In this document: positions 1 through 11,806 of the stretch, in pieces | How the letters are laid out: every line of letters starts with the position of its first letter | Position numbering within the stretch: the stretch's first letter is position 1 | NCBI GenBank assembly: GCA_949130495.1 | Contig: OX422211.1 | Span: 449,545,219 to 449,609,218, forward strand | Direction of reading: 5' to 3' | DNA: 64,000 nt | From: Sambucus nigra | Lineage: Eukaryota; Streptophyta; Magnoliopsida; Dipsacales; Adoxaceae | Translations under genes and position numbers: made by a program | Notes under the pieces: model-generated | Databases searched by the model: none | Told to the model about the DNA's origin: nothing | Seen by the model: the letters and a program-made list of their open reading frames with translations, nothing else

Positions 1-485
1 TTTGTAGAAAAATATTTTAATAAAACCTAAATGGATGTAATAAATATTCCGGTAAATGCGTAAATCTATTAATGTCCATAAGATAAGGAAAAATGGTAAA
101 GAAAGTGGGTAATTAGTTAGTTAAGCAACCTAAATGGTTAAACTGATATTTAACACAAGAGTGTGTTACAAAAAGGCTTTCAAAGATTAAATAAGTATTT
201 TTTATCACGAATAATGCATGTGTTGAAATGGTGATTTCCAAGGAAAATACCAAAGTGTATTGAAATGAATGAAAGGGTTAATTTCCGATAAATGAATGGG
301 TTTTGAGAAATTAAGTGAAATAGTTTCAAATATCAAACCGAGTGTGTAAAATAAAGTGGAAAATGCTAAGATTGATTAAAGAAAGGCTTTAAAAAGATTA
401 AGGCAATTAATTGAGCAAGTATGGTTTTAGAAATAATATGTTAATGCATCAGAATGTGTATTTTCAAAGGTATACTTATGTAGAT
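1..485. other. AT-rich flank, no gene seen
   Basis: I see no open frame of note and no RNA gene here. The sequence is the left flank of the CACTA element that starts at 486; bases 483-485 (GAT) are its left target-site duplication, repeated at 18172-18174. If that element is removed in thought, this flank joins the sequence at 18175, which ends near 18578 in CGGGACATTACA. That ending resembles plant Ty3/gypsy LTR ends, so the CACTA insertion site may lie in an old LTR. That last step is inference. Confidence 0.5.
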
Positions 486-830
486 CACTACAAAAAAAAA
501 ACTTCTTTTTGAGACGGTTCTCTAGCTGTCTCAAAAAGTCCTCTAGTCGTCTCAAAAGCCTTTTGTGACGCCATTTGAGACGGCAAAGGGGCGTCATATT
601 AGACCCCCATTTTAAAAGCTTTTTGAGACGGAAAATACGTTGTCTCAAAAGATATTGTTTACATGATCCTTTTAAGATGACAAAAAAGCAGTCTTTTAAA
701 GTTTATTTTAGACACGGTGTATGACGTCTTAAATAAATTTGTTTAGATGGTAACTTAACCGTCTCCAAAGGTCCTCATTTATGGAATCCTTTTGAGACGG
801 CAAAAAATTCGTCTTTAATAATTTTTGTGC
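486..830. repeat. CACTA-1 left terminal and subterminal repeats
   Basis: This zone holds about ten copies, in both orientations, of a short motif around GAGACGG/CCGTCTC (for example near 511, 529, 580, 620, 638 and 795). In En/Spm-type elements such subterminal repeats are bound by the TNPA-type protein and set the transposition competence of the ends. The matching right-end zone is 17980-18171. Confidence 0.75.
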
Positions 831-980
831 CAAAATTAAAATTTCATCCATTCCATAATACGCTCAATATACTTTTAAACAAAAACTCTTGGCATCCAAT
901 TTCAACAAATATAACACTATTTTCCATTCAATTAAAATTATATCCATACAAAGATAAAATAAACAATTTCAACATTATGC

Positions 981-2200
981 CCACCAAACTAAATATCTCT
1001 ACAAGATTTAACTTGTCTCATTAGAATAAGTATTCTCAATCTTCAAGCAAACTATCTCCATCAAAATGTGTCTTGCCTTGTCCACAAAATATTTCGGTTT
1101 GCAATAAATTTATTCAGTGTCAGTTACCATGAACAAAGAAGTAATCTTTTTAATAATTCCTATTGATGACAATCTTTAAAAACCTTATCAAATTTTTATA
1201 TCTTCGTTATATTTACTTTTAAACACTTAATATTTTTTTTAAAATAGATAGAGTCTCCTTTGTTTATTCAAGAAAACCAACCTGTTTAAACATAAAAATT
1301 AACTCAAAAACAACTTTAGAAACAGCCACAACATTGTAAACAGCTAAGAGCGAAATCTCCACAACATATATCATACTTAATACTCCACCAAACTAAATAT
1401 CTCTACAAAATTTAACTTGTTCCATTACAATACATACTCATAATCTTAAAGAAAATGATCTCCATCAAAACATGTCTTGCCTTGTCCACAAAATATTTTG
1501 ACCTGCAATAAGATTTATTCAGTGTCAGTTACCATAAATAAAGAAGTGATATTTCTTAATAGTTCCTATTGATGACAATCTTTAAAAACCTTATCAAATT
1601 TGTATATCTTCATTTTATTTACTTTTAAACACTTAATATTTATAAAAAAATCGGCAGAGTCTCCTTTGTTTATTCATGAAAACCAACATGTTTAAACATA
1701 AAAAATAACTCAAAAATAACTATAGAAACAGCCACAACATTGTAAACAACTAAGAGTGAAATTGCCACAACATATATCCTACCTAATACTCCACCAAACT
1801 ACATATCTCTACAAAATTTAACTTGTCCCATTAGAATAAATACTCACAATCTTGAAGCAAACGATCTCCATCAAAATGTGTCTTGTCTTATCCATAAAAG
1901 ATTTCGACCTGCAATAAAATTTATTCAGTGCCAGTTACCATAAACAAATAAGTAATCTTTTTTTTAATAGTTCCTATTGATGAAAGTCTTTAAAAACCTT
2001 ATCAAATTTTTATCTCCTCATTTTATTTACTTTTAAACACTTCATATTTTTAAAAACATTCGACAGAGTCTCCTTTGTTTATTCATGAAAACCAACATGT
2101 TTAAACATAAAACTTAACTAAAAAACAACGATAGAAATAGCCACAACATTGTAAACAACTAAGTGCGAAATAGCCACAACATATATCCTACCTAACACTT
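981..2200. repeat. Three tandem units of about 405 bp
   Basis: The phrase CCACCAAACTA(A/C)ATATCTCTAC recurs at 981, 1385 and 1791, and a degenerate fourth start lies near 2198, giving units of 404, 406 and about 410 bp. Each unit also repeats AAATGTGTCTTGCCTTGTCC and the block TTCAGTGTCAGTTACCAT. The units differ by scattered substitutions. No open frame persists through them. They lie inside CACTA-1 between the left subterminal zone and the TNPA-like gene, where they may form an expanded 3' untranslated region. Confidence 0.8.
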
Positions 2201-2359
2201 CATCACATACATATATAAAAATAAAATAAAGATGTGTCATTACCTTGTCGGTATGGGCCGTTAAGGTAATGGAAGTATGATTAGGGATAATACTCTGAAA
2301 CAAACTCTGCATTTCACTTATCAAGTCAGTTTTCATTTATACGAGTGCTTTTTGGTGGA

Positions 2360-4300
2360 GAAATTCCAATTTTTTGAGCTCGTGTCGATGTCTAGCCTCT
2401 CAATCTTCAGCGTCTTGTCTAGCTCTACCCTCTTGATCTTCAGCGTCTTTCTTAAGTTGATTAATATCCTCCAATAATGTAAGAGAGGAACTTTTTCATG
2501 TAGATGTTAGCCTAATACCTACCCCCTTATTAAAGTATAACCATGGCCTCTTTGTCTTACCACATCCTTAAAAATCTCATCCCTCACTTCCTGATCATTT
2601 CGCTTCTCTTTTGGTAGGTCATTTAGTCGTCTCTCGAGCAGTGCATACCAATTAAACATATATTAAAAACTAATGAATTTAATTTAAACGTATATTATAA
2701 ATTAATAAATGGCTTTAGTTAGCATATATGCATATCGCTCTATCTGATGACCCATCTTCAACATTGAAAGGCTTATTATTCGGAACCCGAGTGGCTTGCT
2801 ACATGCTGATTTCGTCAATAGGTTCTCCTGCCTCTACCCTCTAAAAAAATAATGTATATATTAATATTTATTAAACTAAAAATTATAATTGTTTATAATA
2901 CCAGAGTTCTAACCTCCATGGTAATTTTTCCATGTGGCTTTCGCTCAGTCCTTGAGTACGCACATTCACCTTCACGGTTCTTTGAGTTTCGCTTCACTAT
3001 ATCCTATAAAAAAAATTAGATAAATTAATAAATTTGATGTTACTAGTGAAGTAGATGTAAATAGACTCATCTTACACTTAGTGAGTTATCGTACAATTAT
3101 CTTCTTTAGACCCCAGTACTTAACTAAAGAATGCCATTAAACTTTATCGACTAGAGGGTGCGTATTTTTCAATCGCTCTTCATCGGTTTGAAACTTTTGA
3201 TATTGATCTATCTTCAATGAGTACTTTAAGTGCCTCCAAGAAGATCCCATCCTTGCAAAGCAAATTGGTTTAAAACCTTCTGGTGCGTTTGTGTTTTCCT
3301 TAAAATTTACAATGAAACAAATAATTATTGAATTAATAAATTGGTTAGAAATTTAACAAACTCATATATAACGAAACAAATAAATCAAATTGAATTAATG
3401 AACTATATTTACTTCATTCCAAATACCCTCAAGAGTGTCCTTTTTCGCCTCGGTTCAATATAACATTGTCAATGGAAACAAATTTCCACTCCTAGCATAG
3501 TATCCTAATTGCGACATCAATTTGCATTCAAGCCTATAAACTAGCTGACAAAGCTCATTCCATTCTAGTATCTTCTTTTTATTATTATTCCATTCAATCC
3601 AAGGCCTGGGAGATTTTCTAACATTTTTTGCATTAGTTGGGGTACTCTCTGTACCTAAACAAATATTTGATAAACTATTATTATGTGAAATATAATATCA
3701 AACGAGTGTGATAAAAAAGTGCATTGTTAACATATGATATACGTACGGGCTCCCCAACATCTAAAATCGAGTCATTGTATGAAGGATTGACATTTTCTCA
3801 TAGATTATTAATTTTCTCGGTATATTGGGTTTGTTGGCATGTAGGGCTCTGAAATAAAGAAACATGAACCCTTGAGTTGCGATGTGACGTGTCTGACTAG
3901 GGTGCCACTAGGGTCGTTAGTTGGGGTTGCAACACCTAACTCGGGTGGGATATCAATATATGCATCTCTAAATCGTCTTCCACTGGTGTTATAAATGGTT
4001 GTTTATCAAGTGATCTTTCCTCGGCAATGATATCGCACATATTCAAATGACGCCAACACTTTCCTACGATGGATCTGTATATGTACATATAACATACATA
4101 ATCAATTGAATTACACAATAATAAAATTGAGAGGGAGAAATCACGTTAATTATACATGAAACAAACATGAATTTTTAATTGGGTTATTGATCTATACCTC
4201 TCTAAATCATCTTCCACTGGGGTTGTGAGTGGTTGTCTTTCCTCGTCCATGAGATCACACATATTCAATTGACGTCGACGCTCCGTTATCATGGATCTGC
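2360..4300 (-). pseudogene. Transposase_24 / TNPA-like gene of CACTA-1, decayed
   Basis: Reading the minus strand from about 4296 leftwards gives several exons of a protein resembling the plant Transposase_24 family (En/Spm TNPA-like DNA-binding protein). Visible pieces are NMCDLMDEERQPLTTPVEDD, then GVATPTNDPSGTLVRHVT, SPRPWIEWNNNKKK, a core with SSWRHLKYSLK and WHSLVKYWGLKK, then KRNSKNREG, EVRDEIFKDVVRQRG, and a charged coiled tail near 2460-2360. A plausible 92-bp intron spans 3655-3746 (donor GTACGT, acceptor TTTAG on the minus strand). Several in-frame stops (for example before WHSLV) show it is dead. The family call rests on the order of the W..L..YW and SxKNR-like motifs and is moderate; the location inside a CACTA element supports it. 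Confidence 0.55.
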
Positions 4301-4316
4301 ATATGTATATAATAGG
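3950..4316 (-). repeat. Tandemly duplicated exon of the TNPA-like gene
   Basis: Two copies of an exon with its upstream intron edge lie about 225 bp apart. The copy at 4198-4296 is 99 nt with acceptor ATATGCAG and donor GTATAG. The copy at about 3966-4074 has acceptor ATATACAG and a mutated donor. Both encode NMCD...EER...TPVEDDLE. The left copy has about 10 extra bases inside. Confidence 0.6.
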
Positions 4317-4524
4317 TGTAATAAGACGCGAACATAAACAATTATAATGAAGTAGAGTGAAATCAAAATAGACGATGGATTGTATAAAGTAGACTGAAAT
4401 CAAAATAGCTGAATTGGTAGTGGATACAAAATGGTTTAGAGCAGCCCCCTATCATGGATTTTATCAGAATAGGTTCAGTGGTTGCATCACGACAACTGTG
4501 AGAAGACCTTGTCCTATTTTCTTG

Positions 4525-4695
4525 CACATGTATACATATATGCAGCATCAACATATATGCATATATGCAGCAACATATATGTTACTGCTGCATATATGCA
4601 TATATGCTGCTATATATATTGCATATATAAGTTTCTATATATGCTGCAGATATATGCATATATGCTGCATATGTTGCATATATGCTGCTGAGGAT
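4525..4695. repeat. ATATGCATATATGCTGC repeat tract, copy 1
   Basis: This is a degenerate tandem tract of a near-palindromic unit, CATATATGCATATATG, punctuated by CTGC. The open frames in it on both strands (for example runs of AYMHIC) are by-products of the repeat. A second tract of the same unit lies at 5088-5215, so the two bracket a stretch of about 400 bp. Confidence 0.75.
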
Positions 4696-4699
4696 TCTT

Positions 4700-5087
4700 C
4701 CATGGTAGCAGATGAGATCATTAAAAATGTCATCACCCTTGTCACTAACATAGGTCATAGTATTTAAGTCCGCAGTTGGTATTTCTAGAAGGATCAGAGG
4801 GGCTTTAATTTTAGATTCTTTAAATTTTCCCCACATTTAGTTTTATTTCTTAGTTTGCTTTAGCTCTTCTAAGCCATCTAGAGAGGGCTTTTCTCTCTTT
4901 TTTTCTTTTTGAATAAAATCTCGGCTTGTATTTGTTTGGGAAAAAGTTCACTCGAATTTGCCTCGTGAAACAAACAAGTCAATTTAATCTACTTAAGAGA
5001 ATTCAAGCCATTAAATATGATAATGACCTTCATATCTCTTCTATTTATGATTCAAATTAAAGACCACTTAGCTCTAGATCTATCAGT
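4700..5087. other. Stretch between two repeat tracts, possible Copia LTR or leader remnant
   Basis: I see no gene. The stretch 4840-4920 is pyrimidine-rich and ends in a GAATAAAATC polyadenylation-like signal, as seen in R/U5 of plant LTRs. Given the Copia gag and pol pieces that follow on the same strand, it may be a worn LTR or leader, but no second copy of the LTR was found in the window. Confidence 0.25.
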
Positions 5088-5215
5088 TAGCATATATGCA
5101 TATATGTTTCTGCATATATGCATATATGTTGTTGCATATATGCATATATGCTAGCATATATTGCATATATGTTGTTTCATATATGCATATATGCTATATA
5201 TGTTGGATATATTCT
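5088..5215. repeat. ATATGCATATATGC repeat tract, copy 2
   Basis: This is the same unit as the tract at 4525-4695: CATATATGCATATATG with spacers TTTC, TTGTTG, CTAG and TTTC. The Copia gag fragment starts immediately downstream. Confidence 0.7.
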
Positions 5216-5217
5216 CA

Positions 5218-6893
5218 GGTGTATGATCTTAAGACCTAGGAAATTCTGCTCAGGTGTATGATATTAAGACCAAGATTCGAAGCACTAAGCAAGGAGATTG
5301 TACCGTGACTAAATATTACAATCGGATCCAGGGATTATGGCAGGAATTAGACTTGTTCTATGATCTAGGGTGGAATTGTTCCATTGATAGTTCACAGTAT
5401 AGCAAGGTGGTTGATAGTTAGAATTGCAGATGAAACTTTTTCTCCAGTCGCAGGAAAAGCTTCCACGTTTCTTTCTAAGAATTTAGAGTTAAAATATGTT
5501 CTCCATGTTCCTAAATTCTCTTGTAATTTACTATATGTTAGTAGAATTAGTCACGATTTTAATTGTTCCATTTTCTTTTCAAATTCTGGTTGTATTTTTC
5601 AGAATACACCTTCGAGGAAGATGATTGGCAGTGCTAAAGAGGTTGATGGACTTTATTATTTTAACCAAAGTTCCTCAAATGAAAGAATAGCCCAGATTGC
5701 TAGTAGTACCATTTTTTCAACTAAAGATTAGATTTTATTATGGCATTTTAGATTAGGACCTTCAAGTTTTTCTTATATGAAACATTTATTTCCTTCCTTG
5801 TTCAAGAGTAAAAATTCTAAGTTGATTCAATGTGAAGGTTGTCAATTTTCCAAACATAATCGAAGTTCTTTTTCTATTCAACCTTACAAAAAATCTTAAC
5901 TATTTACTCCTATTCATAGTAATATATGGGGTCCTGCTAGGGTTACAAATGTAACTGGTTCTAGGTGGTTTATTACTCTAATTGATGATCATACTAGACT
6001 ATGTTGGATGTATCTTTTAAAGGAAAATTTTGAAGCAAAGAAAGTATTTAAGGAATTTTATAATCTTGTTCAAACTCAATTTCAAGACCAAATTAAGATT
6101 TTACGGACTGACAATTCAAGACACCTCTAACATATTTTTTAAGCTTCTTTCCTCATAATAAGTTAACTTATTTAATTACTTTAAAGATATTTGGGTGTGT
6201 ATCTTTTGTCCATATACATAAACAATTCAGATCCAAGTTATATCCCAAAGCTACCAAATGTGTTTTTCTTAGCTACTCTCCTAATCAAAGAGGGTACAAG
6301 TGTTTTGACCCTGTTTTAAAGAATTTTTTTATGAGTATGGATGTTACATTCTTTGAGAACAAGTCATATTTTCAAAAAAATTCTCTTCGGGGGGAGTTTT
6401 TTAGTACTAATACATGTATGGAAGAGAGTAATCTTGGTTCTAATCTTGAATCTGAAGTTGTTCAGCCTGTTGTGTCAGTAGATCATGCTCCTATTATGCC
6501 TATGATAGAATCTATTTCAGTGGGAGAATGTGTACCTAGTACTGAGCTATGTGTCTACACTAGGAGGAAGAATAGTGAGAAAAAGCAGGCTCCAGCCACT
6601 GTAGCCAACCAATCATCTGATCAAATTGTTGATAATACTGGAAATACAGTTTCTTACTTTATTCCTCATTTTGTCTCATCTCATCATCCTAACAGTGCTT
6701 TAAATCCAACCTTAGATGTTCCTACAGCTATTAGGAAAAGTACTAGAACATGCACTCAGTATCCTATTACTAAATATGTGTCTTATCATAAGTTGTCTTC
6801 CAACTTGAGGGCTTTTACTACTAATTTGTCTAGTGTTGAAATTCCTAAGGATATACAGGAGGCCTTATGTACTCTACCATCTCCATATACTTG
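5218..6893 (+). pseudogene. Ty1/copia gag-pol fragment with internal deletions
   Basis: Frames on the plus strand give, in order: a gag piece (YDIKTKIRSTKQGDCTVTKY then GLWQELD, 5250-5390) like the UBN2-type Copia gag; a protease/GAG-pre-integrase junction (VLHVPKFSCNLLYVSRI, about 5500-5550; LLWHFRLG and CEGCQFSKHNR, 5735-5870); the start of the integrase core (WGPARVT, FITLIDDHTRLCWMY, 5930-6010; RTDNS at about 6110); then, after a deletion, the integrase tail (KLYPKATKCVFLSYSP, 6230-6290) and the linker before reverse transcriptase (PITKYVSYHKLSSNLRAFTT, 6760-6820). Zinc knuckle, catalytic protease, reverse transcriptase and RNase H are missing. Stops at 5729 and near 5900 and the internal deletions make it a pseudogene. 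No paired LTRs were found. Confidence 0.8.
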
Positions 6894-7569
6894 AATTACT
6901 CAATCTACATATATAGTCTGCGATAGAAATTCTCTCATCTTAGGATGTTGGGCAGCATCCACTTTACGGCGTTTAACATAACATAAGGATCAAATTTCGA
7001 CCGAACGACGTGAGATTCTGTATCAAATGTCGATTGATCGATGTGAGGCATTGGTCAACCGACTTTTTCAACCATTTTAACCACTGCGTACTCAGTATTT
7101 GTAAACAACAATATTTTAAATCCTAAAAAATCATAATTTATTTGTGGGATATAGAGATAAGACTTGAATGACATCAACCAACATTGGTTTTTGATAGGCC
7201 TAAACTTAATTAAATGGTTTGAGAACTACTAATCATAACCAAGAACAAGGAAGCAGCCTACTTAGATTTAAAATCGATGGAATGCTTGAACTCTCACAAT
7301 CCAGATGAAAACACCAATCCAATCAAAACCATTACTCTTAGTCTATTACCAAGCACAAGAAACAACCAAAAAGAAGAAGAACAAGAATTCGATTGTGCTT
7401 CTGATTGTGCTTGTGCTTGAATCTTAGGCTATAATGTGGGACACATACATACTGAAAATATATGCATAAGATGACATCAAGTTTTGCAATTTAAATAAAT
7501 GGACAACATGCATAATAATGTCTTCACATTGTTCCAATCTTTGACATCAGACAAATAAAAAAGGTAGCT
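6894..7569. other. No gene recognised between Copia fragment and TNP2
   Basis: AT-rich sequence inside CACTA-1 with no domain I recognise. It separates the C-terminal end of TNP2 (minus strand) from the Copia insertion and may hold the TNP2 3' untranslated region. Confidence 0.4.
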
Positions 7570-10500
7570 AATTTAGGATTACATTCCTCATAAGCATTGC
7601 CCCTCCCAATTTCATCATCATCATCATCTTCTTCTTCTTCATCACCATCATCATCATCATCTGGGACACTTGGGTCAACTATTGATCGATTTGATCCTTA
7701 CCTCACCCACCTTACAGTTTCATCTCCATCCAAATTTTGCATGTTAAATGGCTCATCTCCATTGACCAATAAATCTTCTTCGGTTGTTGTGTACCTATCA
7801 AATCGATCTCTTGGTGACATATGAACAACAACGTGCCAATCTCGTTATATAGGATCCTGTACGTAAAATACTTATTCTGCTTGAGATACGAAGATGAAAG
7901 GATCATCACTCTCTCGACCATCCTTATATTTCAAATGCTTGAAAATCACTAGCGTAAAGTTGAACTCATTCACTTTTGTGCCCATGCAATTTTCAACCCA
8001 ATCACACTTGAATAACAAAAACTTCATGCCATTAACATATTGAACTTCAATGATGTCTGTCAGGTCCCCGTAGTATGTAATATCACTTGCAGTAGGATTT
8101 TTATCTTTTTGACTAATATCTCATTTGTTCGGCTTTTATAACAACGCCTCTATTTTGAGTTTTTTTCGCATATCATCTTTCTTCGTTCAAAATCGAAAAC
8201 CACCAATAATATAAGATTTGAATCTAACTGCATCTTTGAGGGACCCTAAAGACAAGAATTTGATTTCATTGGATAGTTCAATGCCATCGGCTACCATTCT
8301 ACTCACCTATAGTATTTTAAATAAATGTCAATAAATAAATATAATCGTTATTTATAATTCAAGTATTTGTTATAATGTTTTTACTTACATGATCCTTAAA
8401 CCATATGTGGAACTCTTCGTTGTGCGATTAACATGATGCTTTTGTGAATCTTGAGGGTAAATTGATGAAAGCTCTGCAAGATGTTTTCTAAAAAATACAA
8501 GCGTAGTCATATATCTATTTCATACAAAACTATAAGAATTTTTTTTACAAAATCCAACTAGGTATAATGAAACTTACTGAATGAATGGTGTCACTGACTC
8601 TGTGTTGGTAAGAACTTATAGATGAGCTTGCGTATACATTACTTGATCAAGTTCAAATGGAACATTTTTCCCAAGTGCACGACCATTCATATCCCCATTA
8701 TCATCATTTCTAAATGGTTGGTTAGACTTGGTTTCCACACCAATGTACCGCGAGAAAAATGTCATGCATTCCTCCAAAAGAATAGAGTTAGCGATCGAGG
8801 CCTCTGGATGAGCTCGATTAGGAACGTATAGTTTTAACGTGTGGAGATACATTTCAATTGGATAGATTCAATGGTAAAGTACACAACCAACAATTAGGAG
8901 TTCAATGGGAAAATGTATAGGAAAGTGTTCCATCACATCAAAAAAACTTGGTGAGAATATCTTCTCAAGGCTACAAAGTGTAAGAACCATCCGATCTTCA
9001 AACTTTTCCAAATTAGCTGGGGTAACTGTACTTGAGCACAATATCATGAAGAAATTGCTTAATTCAATTAAGGCTTTAACAATATGCTTTGGCAATACCC
9101 TTCGCGCTGCTATAGGAAGTAATTTTTGTAATAAAATGTAATTATCATAGCTTTTTAATCCTGAAATTTTCTTTTCTTGGATGTTCATGCATCGTGAAAT
9201 GTTCGATGAGTAACCATCGAGAGTTTTAACATCCCACGTCACTTTAAAAAAAAATGGCCTTCTCCTTGCTACTCATCATGAACTCTGTTGGGGGAATGTA
9301 CTTTAAATTTGACCCCCGTGGTTGAGGATGTAACTCAGATCTAATATTCAATTTTTTGAACTCTTTTAGAGACTTCAAAATGTCCTTTGTCTTACTTTTA
9401 GTACCCAAAAGTGTAAATAGGACATTATCACACACGTTCTTCTCAATATGCATGACATTGATATTGTGGTGAATAAGATTACCCTTCCAGTACGACAAAT
9501 CAATAATAATACTTTTATTCTTCCAACCCATTCTAGGTTTCAACACTTTCTTTGTTTTCTTTTCCAGTGCCTCTTTTTCCCTCCTTCTAAAGATATCTTC
9601 CATCTTATATTCAGTTTCAATGTCAAGATCATTCAGTCGTTGTGACACTTGCAAGCCCGAATGTTTTAATGGGGTCAGTCGTAATTATACCCTCCCATTA
9701 AATGGTGTCTTCTGCCGATGAAACCTATGGCGGGGGTCTAAGAATCTATGATGACCCCAATAATAAAACTTATTACCATGCTTTAATTGCATTTCTAGAT
9801 GGTCTTAGTTACAATAAGGACAAGAAATGTACCTTTTGTGCTCCATCCTGATAACATGGCATATGCGGGGAAATCATTAATAGTCCACATCAAAGATGCA
9901 TGGCTCTGAAAGAACTCCTTACTAGATGCATCGTAAGTGCGTACACCATCATTCCATAGCTCAATCAACTCATCAATCAATGGTTGTAAAAATACATTGA
10001 TCTTATCTCCGAGGCCATTTGGTATATCTATAAGTATAAACAAAATCAAATTAGGTTGCGTAATGCACAACCACGGAGCTAAATTGCAAGTAATGATTAT
10101 AACAAGCCATGTATCGTGCTTAATGATGATATTACCAAACATATTAACTCCATTAGATTCTAACCCAAGTCTATTATTGCGACTGTCTCTCGCAAAAGAT
10201 GGCTTTTGCTCATCAAATGTTTTCCAAGCACGAGAGTCTTCTAGATGCCTGAAGACACCATCGACAATGCATTCCTCGACCTGCCATTTCATTAGAGAGT
10301 TGAAGGGGATAACCAAAATAATTTCTCCAATCTAGGTTTTAAAGGGAAATACCTTACTTTCTTTAAGGATACCTTAGGGCCTTGGACACCCACACTCAAA
10401 TCATCATCTTTATATCGAGAAGATACGCATAGGTCACACTTTTCATGATTCTCAGCTTGATTTCGAAACAACATACAAATGTTTGGGCATGCATTCCACG

Positions 10501-10615
10501 TCTCGTACTTGAATCCCAAGTCCTTCATTAGCTTGTTGGCTTGGTAGTAAGACTTTGAAATTCTAGCACTCGGAAATGCCCTCCATAAAAAACCCAACAA
10601 ATTAGTGAAAGAACA

Positions 10616-11630
10616 TGTAAGGACATTTTTGTCCATTATCAATTTGTATGTCGTACGCCGTTACACCGTTGAAGAAATTCAAGATCGCATCTACATCGAC
10701 GTATCCGAATATCAAAGTGTCTTCAACATCATAGCCTCTGCGAGAATGAACTTGGTAAAATTTTATTTTTACGTTCCTTAAAGTTCATATTTAGTATTGG
10801 AAATTTTTATAAAATGTTTTTTATAAAAATAAGAAGTAATGAGGCTTTTAAAAGTTTTTTAGTTTTCTGGGAAGCCGGACCGGTCCGCCTCTATACCGGA
10901 CCGGTCCGCCCCTCAACCGGACCGATCCGCTTGCTGCAGATCCAGTAAACCCCGGACCGAAAGCGAACCTAAGAAGCCATTTTTTAAAACAACCGATCCG
11001 AGGTCGGATCGATCCGCCTCCAAGACGGATCGGTCCACTTGGGATAAATTCGGCCAGATCTGTTCGAGATTTTTTAGGCTCAAAGTTTTCTTATTTAAGC
11101 CAACTTCGGGGAGTTGTTTACCAAGACTTTTCAAGACGATTTTCAGAGTCCTAAATACTCTAAGTCTTCACCTTTTTGAGTCCCCAGACTCTTTTTGATT
11201 CACACACAAAAATCCCAATTACTTGTGTGAATCTTTTGGAACCCTAGAACACAATTTTGCTATTGTTCAACCCTTGTGGAGAAGCCATCTCTCTTCTTCA
11301 TTGCTGACCACCTGGAGTTCCTGCGGGAGATTCCAGCCGACACTGTTTCTAGCCGTTTCTTTGAAGGTTTACCGAAGACACCGTGCGTTACACTTGTGGG
11401 CGATTATCAGGTTGTATGTAAGTCAATGGTCTTGTAAATTCTTCAAAGTTCTAGAAATAAAAGGTTTTTCCCTTCGGGGATTTTTTCTTAACTTTGTGTC
11501 GCTTGCTTTATTTGTTTATGGGTTGACACTTGCACTTTAGATGCATGATTAGGGGCTGAAATTAAATAAGTGTGCTATATTAGAAAGTTGGGAAGTTAAT
11601 CAATTATCACACGTAATTCTCGCGTTCTCA
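10616..11630 (+). repeat. 5' LTR of element A (1015 bp)
   Basis: Bounded by TGTAAGG and TTCTCA. U3 contains a palindrome array at 10876-10929 and further GATCCG-type sites to about 11040, then a TATA-like TTATTTAAG at 11091-11099. An AATAAAAGG polyadenylation-like signal lies near 11455. The copy at 14302-15333 is 17 bp longer, mainly because of an extra palindrome copy. Confidence 0.9.
10876..11040 (+). promoter_or_regulatory. U3 palindrome array of element A, 21-bp phased
   Basis: The perfect 12-bp palindrome CGGACCGGTCCG occurs at 10876-10887 and 10897-10908, and CGGACCGATCCG at 10918-10929; the starts are exactly 21 bp apart. Weaker copies follow (about 11000-11040). The array lies about 60-200 bp upstream of the TATA-like box at 11091, the position expected of an enhancer in U3. 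No factor binding these sites is known to me. Confidence 0.7.
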
Positions 11631-11633
11631 AAT

Positions 11634-11645
11634 TGGTATCAGAGC
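11634..11645 (+). other. Primer-binding site of element A
   Basis: TGGTATCAGAGC is complementary to the 3' end of plant initiator tRNA-Met and starts 3 bp after the 5' LTR. A degenerate second copy in the same context, TGGTATTAGAGC, lies at 11732-11743, 98 bp downstream; the following 20-30 bp are also repeated. Confidence 0.9.
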
Positions 11646-11806
11646 GGGTTGCGCTAATCTATCGCGTGATCCTGATTTTTTTGCAAGGATTTTTTTTTTT
11701 TTATACAATTTGACTTCTCACGTCATCAAATTGGTATTAGAGCAGGTTACGCTAATTTATCACGTATTCCTTTTCCGCAAAATTGTGTGATATTGATTTT
11801 TTTTAA

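Noticed and set aside
4414..4836. Overlapping frames of 84-117 codons around 4.4-4.8 kb
   Set aside because: Mostly encoded by the ATATGCATATATGC tract on both strands.
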